From Bacillus weihaiensis (GTDB lineage Bacteria; Bacillota; Bacilli; Bacillales; Bacillaceae): a stretch of 64,000 bases of DNA. Shown piece by piece: positions 35,375 through 43,313 of this stretch (positions are counted from its first letter, which is position 1; each line of letters opens with the position of its first letter). Location: NCBI RefSeq assembly GCF_001889165.1, contig NZ_CP016020.1, positions 496,001-560,000 on the forward strand, read 5' to 3'. A program made the translations under genes and the position numbers. The notes beneath the pieces were generated by a model that was not told the DNA's origin, searched no databases, and saw nothing but the letters and a program-made list of their open reading frames with translations.

Positions 35375-36223
35375 ATGTTTCAACCGAAAGCAATTTTTTT
35401 AGATATGGATGGAACAATTTTAAATCACCAAAATTTCGTTTCTAATAAAACGAAGGAAATAATCGATCAGCTAAGAGCTGAAGGACTATATGTATTTATA
35501 GCAACTGGAAGATCATACGATGAAATTGGGAAGATTGTTCCAGAAGGCTTTGCTGTAGATGGCTTTGTTACATCAAACGGAATGGCTGGATATGTCGGTG
35601 ATGAAGTCGTGTTTGAGCATTCGTTAGATCGCGATTTGGTAGAGAAGATTATTGAATTGGCGAGAAAGCATAAGGTGTATTACGAATTGTTTCCATACGG
35701 AGCATCCAGATTGACCTTAAAGCAGGATCAACCGTACGTGGAAGAAGCAATTCTTGATCCTAAGCCAGAAAGTGTCGGAATGAATGAATGGTCATCGCGT
35801 AAACAGGCGTTAAAGGATGAAATTGCTTGGTTAGAGGAAATTGAAGGTGACAAGTTTTCAAAGTTCTACTTCTTCTCAAAGTCACAGGAGCATATAAATA
35901 GCTGGAAAGAAGAGCTAGATCGGATGAAAAAAGAAGTCAATTTTACAACGTCAATCTCGTCTCCTCATAATGTCGAGCTAATGGTTGCAAACGTTAGTAA
36001 AGCCTCTGGAATCAAGAAAATGCTACAGAAATTTGGTTTATCCAAAGAAGATACTCTTGCAATAGGTGATAGTGATAATGATATCTCTATGCTTCAGCTA
36101 GTCGGTTATCCAGTGGCCATGCAGAATGCCCCAGCTCACATTAAAGAACTTGCAAGGGCTGTTACACCTTTTTCTTGTGATGAAGATGGAGTCTATCACT
36201 ATTTAAAATCGTATGTAAAATAA
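35375..36223 (+). CDS. Cof-type HAD hydrolase
   Basis: A 282-residue haloacid-dehalogenase-superfamily phosphatase of the Cof subfamily, usually acting on small phosphorylated sugars or cofactors. LDMDGTIL (9-16) has the nucleophile and acid/base Asp; ATGRSYDE, KASGIKKML and AIGDSDNDISML are motifs II, III and IV; the cap lies between them. TAGGAGGAG precedes the ATG. It is downstream of the threonine aldolase gene in the same unit. Confidence 0.93.
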   Translation: MFQPKAIFLDMDGTILNHQNFVSNKTKEIIDQLRAEGLYVFIATGRSYDEIGKIVPEGFAVDGFVTSNGMAGYVGDEVVFEHSLDRDLVEKIIELARKHKVYYELFPYGASRLTLKQDQPYVEEAILDPKPESVGMNEWSSRKQALKDEIAWLEEIEGDKFSKFYFFSKSQEHINSWKEELDRMKKEVNFTTSISSPHNVELMVANVSKASGIKKMLQKFGLSKEDTLAIGDSDNDISMLQLVGYPVAMQNAPAHIKELARAVTPFSCDEDGVYHYLKSYVK

Positions 36224-36228
36224 TAAAG

Positions 36229-36260
36229 ATTCAGGCTCGTTCGAGGGTCTGAATTTTTTC
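36229..36260 (+). terminator. Terminator after the HAD gene
   Basis: ATTCAGGCTC and GGGTCTGAAT pair with wobbles around GTTCGA and lead into six T. Confidence 0.75.
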
Positions 36261-36671
36261 TTAATTAGGAAACTAGGTATAAGGAATTTGATGTTGCCCT
36301 TCTTGCAAATCTCTACACCATTACTATCTACTAGTCTAATGCAAGAGAATTCCTCTCAGAGTCTTCGTCATCGACAACAAAGACGTATTGCTAAATTAAT
36401 TCTACATTTTTAGTTTTAAGAGAAATCGAGTGTATCCTCTTAAAAAGTTTGATTTAATCAAACAAGAGGAACTCTATTGGAGATGAGGGAGGAGATATAA
36501 GAATGTTTAGCCTGTGATGAAGAACCTATCAGTGAGATTTAAGAGATGGGATTATTAACAATGATTTTTCTCACAAGACATTCCAGTACGACTGAATGAA
36601 GGAAATAGAAGGAACTTCTCTTTGTTACTATATCGATTGTTTGTAAAGGGAAACTCCTTCTCAATAGAATG
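36261..36671. other. Intergenic stretch with a nested inverted repeat
   Basis: No supported gene. At 36435-36470 GTTTGATT-T-AATCAAAC is enclosed by TCCTCTT and AAGAGGA, giving a 15-bp stem with a 5-base bulge but no T run. Confidence 0.4.
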
Positions 36672-36905
36672 TTAGTCTTTAAAGTAACTATACATGCTCC
36701 GCTTTTGATGAAATTTATTAATAAGCTTGTCCACTTCGCAGCTTAGCTCAATGGTTTCTTTACTTGTGAATCCTGTTATGGATGCGGTGTGAATCATCTT
36801 GGAGCTCTTTTGGGCTATTTGCTTACCAATTCTTAAAAGCTTCTTTTTATTTTTCTTTTTTATCGGACTTTCTTCAATCAATTGAAAAACACGTTCTTCA
36901 ATCAA
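36672..36905 (-). CDS. Spo0E-like sporulation regulatory phosphatase
   Basis: A 77-residue protein from the TTG at 36905 (AGAGGTGG 5 bases upstream; the GTG at 36914 overlaps that site). The C-terminal half, SKETIELSCEVDKLINKFHQ, has the helical hairpin and the SxxxD signature (SCEVD) of Spo0E-family aspartyl-phosphate phosphatases, which remove phosphate from Spo0A-P and delay sporulation. The basic N-terminal half (KKKNKKKLLR) is longer than in minimal Spo0E proteins. It stands alone. Confidence 0.75.
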   Translation of the reverse strand: MIEERVFQLIEESPIKKKNKKKLLRIGKQIAQKSSKMIHTASITGFTSKETIELSCEVDKLINKFHQKRSMYSYFKD

Positions 36906-37440
36906 TTTTACCACCTCTCTTCTTATTATGAATTTTTCTTTAATAAATGAAAGTTTTCTGCAATAGAATTATTAAACCAAAAATTCTTGGTGAATGGAAG
37001 TTATTCGACAAAAAAAGAAAAAATAGTATATTTTTTGATAAAGTCTCTTTACTGAAAGGTTGTTGCTCATTATCTAGTAATTAAGTAGTAACAGCGTATT
37101 TCGTTTTAAATAGGGTGCTAGATTAAGAAGAAAAGATACGATTAGTCTTTTTACAGCGCTGTTTGCGTTTATGCGAGAAAAAGGAGGCTCTCCGCCAGCG
37201 CTACGGAAAGTGAGCAACTGGAGTGGAATTCGATCAGACCGGACATTTGATCACCAATCATGAGTATATGAAAATAGGGCAAATGTAAATGGTATCTACA
37301 TTCTGTAGGTCTGTGTTTCTAAAAAAAAGCAAGTATAAAATTAAGTCAAATAATATAAATTTTCGTTGCATATTTTGTAATATGAATATATTGTAAAATT
37401 AATGTTAAATTATTGTAAATGATTGAAGGGGCTGGTTCTA
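36906..37440. other. Intergenic stretch with a REP-like remnant
   Basis: No supported gene. GCGAGAAAAAGGAGGCTC...CGCCAGCGCTACGGAAAG...GCAACTGGAGTGG at about 37172-37226 resembles a dispersed palindromic repeat type known between Bacillus genes, judged from memory only. Confidence 0.35.
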
Positions 37441-37659
37441 ATGAGTTATTCTTCCATAGAGATAAAGGATATGAATCTTGTTAGTTTGGTTGAGTTAAAA
37501 AGACGAATTCAAGTAGATTTAGCCAAAGTGGATTTACGATTAGAAGAAACTCCGAGGGATTCAATTTTAGTTAGCAGAAGGTCGCAGCTGGCAAAGTTAT
37601 ATGCTGAGGTGAGTCGTGAACAACATCGAAGGAAATTAGTGAGGGAAAACGTGAATTAG
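37441..37659 (+). CDS. Small coiled-coil protein, unknown (72 aa)
   Basis: From the ATG at 37441 (GAAGGGG about 9 bases upstream) this is a 72-residue, highly charged helical protein: LVELKRRIQVDLAKVDLRL and RSQLAKLYAEVSREQHRRK look like a two-helix coiled coil with a short TPRDS turn. A TTG at 37423 would add six residues without a better ribosome site. I do not recognise the family. Confidence 0.6.
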   Translation: MSYSSIEIKDMNLVSLVELKRRIQVDLAKVDLRLEETPRDSILVSRRSQLAKLYAEVSREQHRRKLVRENVN

Positions 37660-37669
37660 GTAAACCTTC

Positions 37670-37780
37670 TCAATCATTCTTCTTATTAAAGTAACTAAGT
37701 ATTTTAGACACCCAGTTTTTATTTAGGGAGAAAAATACTCCCTTATCCTTCTTGGTTTTAATGACAGATTTCCATTTCAT
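37670..37780 (-). CDS. Possible small basic peptide (36 aa)
   Basis: A minus-strand ATG behind AGAGAG opens 36 codons: MKWKSVIKTKKDKGVFF followed by SLNKNWVSKILSYFNKKND. It is basic with an amphipathic end. It lies 56 bp downstream of the DUF6944 gene on the same strand and may be expressed with it. Small size makes this uncertain. Confidence 0.3.
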   Translation of the reverse strand: MKWKSVIKTKKDKGVFFSLNKNWVSKILSYFNKKND

Positions 37781-37836
37781 TTATTATTCTCTCTTTTAAA
37801 AAACGAACTCGTGAATGCGTACAATTTAACTTGCTT

Positions 37837-38370
37837 TTAAGATTTACTCTGACCAATAGCCGATAGAACAGATCCAACAGCTTGGATCCAGCTACCAGTA
37901 AAGTTGATATCTGTAGACTTTTCTTTATTTGTTATTCTAACGGAAAGTGCCTGTAAAGAGTTTCCGATAGTCTGCAGTAAATTTCCATATACTCCATAAA
38001 GATTTTCAAGGGAAGGCTTCTGTCCAAGAGCATCAGCAAAAGAGGCGGCACCCCCAAGGGCCTGAAGTGAATTTCCCTGTATTGACAAGGTTTCCTGTGT
38101 TTTTTCTTCAACATCCAATAGAGAACCAACAATAATGGTAGAGTTCCCAGCTGATTGAATGATATTTCCAAGTTTATCGAGAGTAAAGGCTTCCTCACTA
38201 TCTGCCACAAGTGCGTTCCCAGAAGCTTGGAGAACATTTCCCCATAAATCTATGGTATCCAGTTCTTTTTCATTTAAATACCGTGATGGCGATGCCGCGA
38301 TTGCAGATAATATTGTTCCGATTGCTTGTATTTGCGATCCGAGATTTGCCTTCGCCTCTTGATTATTCAT
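37837..38370 (-). CDS. DUF6944-like repetitive protein
   Basis: A 177-residue protein from the ATG at 38370, with AAGGAGG about 11 bases upstream; GTG codons at 38379 and 38382 are too close to that site. It is built of about six loosely repeated ~25-30-residue helices with the pattern GxxxQAxGxxLxA, for example GSQIQAIGTILSAI, GNVLQASGNALV, GNLLQTIGNSLQAL and GSWIQAVGSVLSAIG. There is no signal peptide or helix anchor. This matches a Bacillus family of repetitive proteins of unknown role, possibly surface or spore related. Confidence 0.65.
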   Translation of the reverse strand: MNNQEAKANLGSQIQAIGTILSAIAASPSRYLNEKELDTIDLWGNVLQASGNALVADSEEAFTLDKLGNIIQSAGNSTIIVGSLLDVEEKTQETLSIQGNSLQALGGAASFADALGQKPSLENLYGVYGNLLQTIGNSLQALSVRITNKEKSTDINFTGSWIQAVGSVLSAIGQSKS

Positions 38371-38796
38371 GACATTCACCACCTCCTTCTTACCATGCTA
38401 TTCATAGGGGAACGAATATGTTTGATTACATACTGGAAGATGATGAAAAAGTTTGGTCCAACTATACAAAATCACGTTGAAAACAGGGAGGAAATAATAG
38501 ATCGACAAGGAAGGGAGTGGAGACTATTCTTACTTTGATTCAGGCTGTTCTCGCATTGTTTGTTGTTGGAGAAAATGTCAAGTGCCGGATTTTCAACCTA
38601 TGTAAAAGGTTTTTCTCTATTTGTAAATATCCCTCTTCTTTCTTACATACCAGGTATTCCATGTGAATTTCATAAAATTATATTGAATAGTAGCAAGTTT
38701 AAGAATGTGGCCTTGTTATGCAGCGATGAGAATGGGCTGTAGGGAAAAATGATGGCAATAAAAAGCAGATATTTGCCATTTTTGTACGATATCCCA
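38371..38796. other. Intergenic stretch without supported gene
   Basis: A 31-codon + strand frame starting MKKFGPTIQNHVENREEII (38446-38538) and a 60-codon frame at 38560 are present, but neither shows a convincing ribosome binding site or family resemblance. Confidence 0.35.
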
Positions 38797-39138
38797 TCAA
38801 TTCATCTCTCCATTCTCTGTTCCCCATTTATGCATTTCCTGTAACAGGGGCATTAAGGTGATGCCACGTTCAGAAATAGAATACTCCACTTTTGGAGGCA
38901 TTTCATTATATTGTTTTCGATTGATAAGCCCGTCAGCCTCTAATTCCTTTAACTGTTGGCTTAACACTTTATGTGTCACACCAGGAAGCAAGCGACGTAG
39001 CTCGTTATAGCGATAAGTACCTTCAACACTTAAGTGCCAAAGAATAACGGTTTTCCACTTACCACCAATTTTTTGTAAAGTATATTCGATGGAGCATTTT
39101 AGTTTCCCCTTATCATCTACTGTTACGTTATTATCCAT
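38797..39138 (-). CDS. HxlR family transcriptional regulator
   Basis: A 113-residue winged-helix regulator: CSIEYTLQKIGGKWKTVILWHL, RYNELRRLLPGVTHKVLSQQLKELEADGLI and EYSISERGITLMPLL are the full HxlR signature. It starts with the Cys near the N-terminus that acts as a redox or electrophile sensor in several HxlR/YodB proteins. It is divergent from a VOC-family gene, which it probably controls through repeated sites in the 123-bp gap. Confidence 0.92.
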   Translation of the reverse strand: MDNNVTVDDKGKLKCSIEYTLQKIGGKWKTVILWHLSVEGTYRYNELRRLLPGVTHKVLSQQLKELEADGLINRKQYNEMPPKVEYSISERGITLMPLLQEMHKWGTENGEMN

Positions 39139-39156
39139 TCTAAGATCACTCCTTTA

Positions 39157-39199
39157 CTTACATTATGGATAGTTTCTTACAAAAAAGTGCATTCTTACA
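39157..39199. promoter_or_regulatory. Repeated CTTACA boxes in the hxlR-VOC intergenic region
   Basis: CTTACA occurs at 39157-39162, 39176-39181 and 39194-39199, spaced 19 and 18 bases, close to two helical turns. They are good candidates for HxlR binding. Confidence 0.4.
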
Positions 39200-39261
39200 T
39201 CTAGAATCATACTGATTTATACTAACAGATGTCAAAACATATAAAACAGGAGGAATAAAGA

Positions 39262-39756
39262 ATGCGACCATTTCCTAGAACCTTTTCACATATTGGATTA
39301 TCTGTACCAGATCTTGATCAAGCACTAACATTTTATAAAGAGGTACTTGGTTGGTATGTCATTATGGAACCATCGGAAGTTTATAATGATGATACACCGA
39401 TTGGCGAAATGTGCCGAGATGTTTTTGGGAACAATTGGGATAAATTTAGGATTGCCCATCTTGCAACAGGAGACAAGATAGGGATTGAGCTGTTTGAATT
39501 TGCCAATAATGAACAACCAAAGGATAATTTAGAATTTTGGAAAACAGGTATTTTTCACTTTTGTATACAGGACCCAAACATTGAAGAGCTTGTAGAGAAG
39601 ATTAAGGCATATGGAGGGAAACAACGTATGCCGATTCGTGAATATTACCCTGGAGAAAAGCCTTATAAAATGGTGTATGTAGAAGATCCATTTGGAAATG
39701 TTTTTGAAATCTACACACATAGCTATGAATTAACATACTCTCAAGGAGCTTATTAA
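39262..39756 (+). CDS. VOC family (lactoylglutathione-lyase-like) protein
   Basis: A 164-residue VOC protein: FSHIGLSVPDLDQALTFYKEVLGW at the start with the metal His, IGIELFEF with the Glu, GIFHFCIQDPNIEELVEKI and EDPFGNVFEIYTHSYE at the end, giving two beta-alpha-beta-beta-beta halves. It is annotated in relatives as a lactoylglutathione lyase or dioxygenase; since Bacilli use bacillithiol, glutathione specificity is doubtful. AGGAGG precedes the ATG. The divergent HxlR gene suggests induction by reactive electrophiles. Confidence 0.88.
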   Translation: MRPFPRTFSHIGLSVPDLDQALTFYKEVLGWYVIMEPSEVYNDDTPIGEMCRDVFGNNWDKFRIAHLATGDKIGIELFEFANNEQPKDNLEFWKTGIFHFCIQDPNIEELVEKIKAYGGKQRMPIREYYPGEKPYKMVYVEDPFGNVFEIYTHSYELTYSQGAY

Positions 39757-39798
39757 TTTTTTTTATAGGCTTTTTATAAAAAACCACATTTCATAAAA

Positions 39799-39911
39799 AG
39801 GGACAGAAGTGCCTGGCACCTTATCGTAACGACTATATGTACGCACTGATTTATCTAGTGCACACAATAGATTGTATCGGAGGGTGCCTGGCTCTTTATT
39901 TTGTCCCAGCC
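39799..39911. repeat. 113-bp hairpin repeat, copy 1
   Basis: This sequence matches 52322-52434 at 112 of 113 positions; the single difference is A versus G in CTTT(A/G)TTTTGTCCC. It begins GGGACAGAAGTGCCTGGCACC and ends TGCCTGGCTC...TGTCCCAGCCT, so the ends are inverted repeats. Here the outermost left bases (GAGGCT) are missing. It lies 42 bp after the VOC stop codon. It encodes nothing and looks like a non-autonomous REP/MITE-type element. Confidence 0.9.
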
Positions 39912-40088
39912 TTTTTTGCTATTTAATCAAATGGTAATCATACATACGTCGTTCATTCTTGGAATGAGAATTCATCTTAGTGATGTTAAACCCACAGTTT
40001 TTCGGTGTGAGTAGTTTTCCCTTCTGAGGACTTGAATAATTGAGGAGTATGAGGTGAAAAATAACAAAAAACGTAAGGGTGATTATCT

Positions 40089-40601
40089 ATGGAAAAAAAG
40101 ATCTTGAAAACGTTACTTTTCATAGGTCTCCTTCTTTTCCCTTTTGCTTTCAAACGTGAAAATCTTAAAGAGAATCTTTTGATTTTTTTTCTAAAGGGCT
40201 ATCTCTCAAGCTTCATCGCGACTGTTCTTGTGAAAAATAAAAATATTAGCTATCCTATTCGTCTAATGCCAAAGTACTTTAGTATAAGTGTTGTATTTGA
40301 TTACTTGCTTTTTCCAATTTTGTGTATATTTTTTAATCAGACCTCTCTCAATTCTAGACCTCATATAATTGTTTTTCAGTCCTTTTTGTATAGCATGCCG
40401 ATGACGATTCTTGAAGTGCTATTCGAAAAATATACGGATTTAATTAAATATAAACATCATTGGAATTGGCTCATCACGTATTTGACATTAACAACCACAT
40501 TATTAGTGGTTAGAGTTTTTATAAGCTTTTTGAGGAAACTAAGTCTTGAAGGAGCGCAAAATAAGAGTCAGAACAACACAGTGAATTTGAAAGAAATGTA
40601 A
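40089..40601 (+). CDS. CBO0543-family membrane protein
   Basis: A 170-residue membrane protein with about five helices. The pattern RENLKENLLIFFLKGYLSSFIATVLVKNKNISYPIRLMPKYFSISVVFDYLLFPILCIFFNQ in order, and YTDLIKYKHHWNWLITYLTL later, is typical of a family of unknown function common in spore-forming Firmicutes. The ATG follows AAGGGTGATTATCT. No partner gene is evident. Confidence 0.75.
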   Translation: MEKKILKTLLFIGLLLFPFAFKRENLKENLLIFFLKGYLSSFIATVLVKNKNISYPIRLMPKYFSISVVFDYLLFPILCIFFNQTSLNSRPHIIVFQSFLYSMPMTILEVLFEKYTDLIKYKHHWNWLITYLTLTTTLLVVRVFISFLRKLSLEGAQNKSQNNTVNLKEM

Positions 40602-40768
40602 TCATCTGTTTATAGAGAGGTCTTTTCCTTCTACGTAGTTACTAGTCATCATTCCTATTCTTACGTACTATTCTGATAAGCAAAAAAGAATATGAATGCT
40701 TTCCAAGTTCAGTGAGAAAAAGGAGATTATTTGAGACTTGGGATAGTTACTAAAAAATAATCTGTACA
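40602..40768. repeat. Possible dispersed repeat remnant, copy 1
   Basis: CAGTGAGAAAAA, GACTTGGGATAGTTACTAAAAA and AATCT (about 40710-40763) recur in the same order at about 50486-50543. Similarity is partial, so common origin is tentative. Confidence 0.3.
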
Positions 40769-40808
40769 AAAACATGGTCATACCTGAATTTCTATGTGGT
40801 ATGACCAT
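40769..40808 (-). terminator. Terminator of the small secreted-protein gene
   Basis: ATGGTCATACC and GGTATGACCAT form a perfect 11-bp stem; on the minus strand it is followed by GTTTTTG. Confidence 0.7.
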
Positions 40809-40879
40809 AATATAAGAGCGACTATATAGATTAGCTTTTAAGAAAATATTGGCAGTAAGCTACGTCTACCTACACCAAA

Positions 40880-41221
40880 TCACTTTTCTATTTTTGCAAT
40901 CATTAACCCACCAGCACCTTCGCTAAAGTACACCTTAATTGTATCACCAACGTTCACTTCTTCTAGATACGGTTTGTCTAGTTTATCAGGTTGAAATGAG
41001 AGAGAGGCATTGGATTTGTTTACTCCCATAACTGTATGAGTTGAAATAGACTCTACTGTGTATGTATCAATTTTTATGTAGTCTTGTTCGTCACGATCAC
41101 TGTTAACTGTTGCACTACTGGCTTTATTAGTCGTATTTCCGAAATAGCTTGTTGCATTACTAGATAGGATAATAATAAGAAAACATATAAGACTACTAAC
41201 TAGGCTTATTTTCTTTATCAT
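40880..41221 (-). CDS. Small exported protein, unknown
   Basis: A 113-residue protein with an N-terminal hydrophobic signal/anchor (SLVSSLICFLIIILSSNATS, residues 5-24) and a polar region ending in VNVGDTIKVYFSEGAGGLMIAKIEK, which looks like a small beta-barrel (OB-like). It has no lipobox. GGGAGATC lies upstream of the start. Family not recognised; it lies between a CBO0543 gene and the cyclic-di-GMP genes. Confidence 0.6.
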   Translation of the reverse strand: MIKKISLVSSLICFLIIILSSNATSYFGNTTNKASSATVNSDRDEQDYIKIDTYTVESISTHTVMGVNKSNASLSFQPDKLDKPYLEEVNVGDTIKVYFSEGAGGLMIAKIEK

Positions 41222-41310
41222 TCTATTGATCTCCCTTCAATAATAGACTCATTCCTTTTATTCTTCCCATCTAGTAAAACAATAAACGTTCACTTTTTAA
41301 TTCATGTACA

Positions 41311-41347
41311 GAAAAAAAGAAGCAGAAGTCTTGTTGACCTTCTGCTT
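41311..41347 (-). terminator. Terminator of the minus-strand GGDEF gene
   Basis: AAGCAGAAG / CTTCTGCTT pair over 9 bp; on the minus strand the stem is followed by CTTTTTTTC. Confidence 0.8.
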
Positions 41348-41354
41348 TACTCTA

Positions 41355-42449
41355 TTATGATCGTTCATTCTTTTGAAACATTTCAAGAAGCTTATTAAGA
41401 AATGACTTATTTGTATCCTGCTCTTGTAGGTCACTTGTGAAAAATTGATAATTATTTTTCCCTTGTTTTTTTGCATAATACATGGCTTTGTCTGCGTTAA
41501 TAATGAGCTCATTTATGGAATTTGCATTATCAGGGAATTTAGAAATTCCAATACTCGGTGAGATTTTCACATGATGATCTAATAAGGTAAAGGGTTCCTT
41601 CATTTTATCTAATATTCGATTAGAAATGCTAGCAACCTCTTCCTTACTTGTTTCTTCAAATACGAGTATAAATTCATCTCCGCCAATTCTTGATATTAAA
41701 TCTTCTTCGCGAACACTATCGTTTAATCTTATAGCCACTTCCTTTAATAAAAGGTCTCCTGCCTCATGCCCGTGTGTATCATTTACTTGTTTAAATCCAT
41801 CAAGATCAATAAACATGATCGAAATGCTATGATTTTTACGCTTTGCACGTGATAGTGCTTTACGAAGATGACTGTTAAGCATTGTTCGATTTGGTAAGTC
41901 AGTTAATTCATCATAATAGGCCATCTGTTTATATTTTTGTTCTTTTTCTTTTCGATCGGTGATATCAATGACTAAGCAATAAGAGGAAGATTGTCCAGAT
42001 GAAATAAGGCGAATTTCGGCCCAGCGTTGTTGATTTTCATTTTCATGTGCTAGACGGCAATCGAATGAGAAAGGATTCTTTGAATATGGAGGGTTCAACA
42101 TATTCTGAAAATGAGTTTTATCACTAGGGTGAATCATCTCTTCAAGTTCATGTAAACGTTTCTTATCTTTTAAAGGAAAAATCTTAAGATCATAGAGCTG
42201 AATAGCTTTTTCTTGATCTGTAATTGTTTGTTTTAAGAGGTGAAGCTCTTCTTTTATTTTCTTATTTTGCTCACTACTCTTATTTAATTCTGCTTTAAAT
42301 TTCGTTAGCCTCTGAAAATAAATCCACAACATCATTGACGTTAGCAATGGAATGATAGCGAGAAGAGATTTCAGTAGGGTAAAACATACTACTACATTTA
42401 ATACTATGATAAGTATGATCATGAGTAGTTGTTGCGTCTTTGTTGTCAT
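41355..42449 (-). CDS. Diguanylate cyclase (membrane, PAS-like and GGDEF domains)
   Basis: A 364-residue protein predicted to make cyclic di-GMP. Two N-terminal helices (about 7-46) and a short coiled coil (50-85) lead to a PAS-like domain (95-170, with CRLAHENENQQRWAEIRLI and VIDITDRKEKEQKY), then a GGDEF domain from about 175 with FIDLDGFKQVNDTHGHEAGD and an intact RIGGDEF active site. An RxxD inhibitory site (REED) lies five residues before GGDEF, so product inhibition is likely. It is near a PilZ gene and a second GGDEF gene. Confidence 0.93.
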   Translation of the reverse strand: MTTKTQQLLMIILIIVLNVVVCFTLLKSLLAIIPLLTSMMLWIYFQRLTKFKAELNKSSEQNKKIKEELHLLKQTITDQEKAIQLYDLKIFPLKDKKRLHELEEMIHPSDKTHFQNMLNPPYSKNPFSFDCRLAHENENQQRWAEIRLISSGQSSSYCLVIDITDRKEKEQKYKQMAYYDELTDLPNRTMLNSHLRKALSRAKRKNHSISIMFIDLDGFKQVNDTHGHEAGDLLLKEVAIRLNDSVREEDLISRIGGDEFILVFEETSKEEVASISNRILDKMKEPFTLLDHHVKISPSIGISKFPDNANSINELIINADKAMYYAKKQGKNNYQFFTSDLQEQDTNKSFLNKLLEMFQKNERS

Positions 42450-42534
42450 TTAGCTCACATCCATTCATTCTCATCATAACATAAGAAACATACAGGATTC
42501 GACATATTCTCCATTCGACTGGCTGGTGATTATT

Positions 42535-42918
42535 CTATTTTTTAGTTGTTTTTGACATTTCTTTTAATGTATCAATTAATACTTGTTGTTCCTCTTTTTC
42601 AATATCTAGTGTTAATCCATATAGAAATCCATCAAAATGCTTTTCCTTCCAAACAAGATGTCCATTTAGAACAAATTCTTGTTCTACATCTTCCTTCACA
42701 TGTAGTGAAAAATGAAGCGATACGGCTATCTTGTCCTGCTTTGAATGTAATAAGTCTAATTTTGATTGAATGCGCATGCCTTTTAAGCTTAGATCAAGTA
42801 TGTGAGCTTGTCCGTTACCACTCTCAACCTGTGACCCATTTACTTCTGTTAGTTTAAAAAGAACCGGGATTGGATCTCCAAAAACATAGCGAAATGCTTC
42901 TTGTCTTTTATATCTCAT
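42535..42918 (-). CDS. PilZ-domain cyclic-di-GMP-binding protein
   Basis: A 127-residue single PilZ domain. The N-terminal Arg cluster RYKRQEAFRY and the DLSLKGMRI motif (D/NxSxxG) are the nucleotide-binding elements; the Arg spacing (R5-x4-R10) is slightly different from the textbook RxxxR. The end, GHLVWKEKHFDGFLYGLTLDI, is a typical PilZ barrel strand set. It is a probable effector for the cyclases on either side. Confidence 0.85.
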   Translation of the reverse strand: MRYKRQEAFRYVFGDPIPVLFKLTEVNGSQVESGNGQAHILDLSLKGMRIQSKLDLLHSKQDKIAVSLHFSLHVKEDVEQEFVLNGHLVWKEKHFDGFLYGLTLDIEKEEQQVLIDTLKEMSKTTKK

Positions 42919-43020
42919 TCTTTACCCGCCTTTCATATGTAGAGGCCTATAGGTTTATTATAATCATGTCTACATGATTCTGCCATTCGAAATAAGTCGA
43001 AATTTGTAACTTGGTTTTAT

Positions 43021-43049
43021 TTGTTATTAACGTGGGTATTAGATACAAT
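43021..43049 (+). promoter_or_regulatory. Promoter of the riboswitch-controlled GGDEF gene
   Basis: TTGTTA (43021-43026), a 17-base spacer and TACAAT (43044-43049), about 50 bases before the aptamer. Confidence 0.55.
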
Positions 43050-43102
43050 AAATTAGTAGGAAAAAAGGTCTATTATTTACCTCGTTATGGTAATATATAA
43101 TT

Positions 43103-43205
43103 ATAAGCGCATAGAGAAAAGGGCAAATTCACTGAAAAGTGTTGACGCAAAACTATAGGGGCTAAGTTCAATTTGAATATGCCTGCCAGTTACCGGTAGT
43201 TAATG
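43103..43205 (+). promoter_or_regulatory. c-di-GMP-I (GEMM) riboswitch
   Basis: The conserved core of the class I cyclic-di-GMP aptamer is present: GGGCAAATTCACTGAAAAGTG (in part), GACGCAAAACTATAGGGGCTAAG, and TATGCCTGCCAGTTACCG, i.e. the P2 hairpin with a GAAA tetraloop, the GACGCAAAG-like junction, and the P3 tetraloop receptor side. It is followed by an intrinsic terminator and then a GGDEF gene, so the cyclase product probably controls cyclase transcription. Confidence 0.9.
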
Positions 43206-43211
43206 TTAGAG

Positions 43212-43239
43212 AAGACTAATCGGTTAGATTAGTCTTTTT
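43212..43239 (+). terminator. Riboswitch expression-platform terminator
   Basis: AAGACTAATC / GATTAGTCTT, a 10-bp stem with a 5-base loop, followed by TTTT, lies 7 bases after the c-di-GMP aptamer. Whether ligand favours or prevents it is not settled by reading. Confidence 0.85.
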
Positions 43240-43313
43240 CCGTTTTTTCTTCTAGTAATAGTGGAATAAACGAAGGGTCTAGCTGTACCGTGACAGTAAG
43301 GAGCTGAGAAATA

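Noticed and set aside
38560-38742. 60-residue + strand frame
   Set aside because: No convincing ribosome binding site, hydrophobic pattern or family resemblance.
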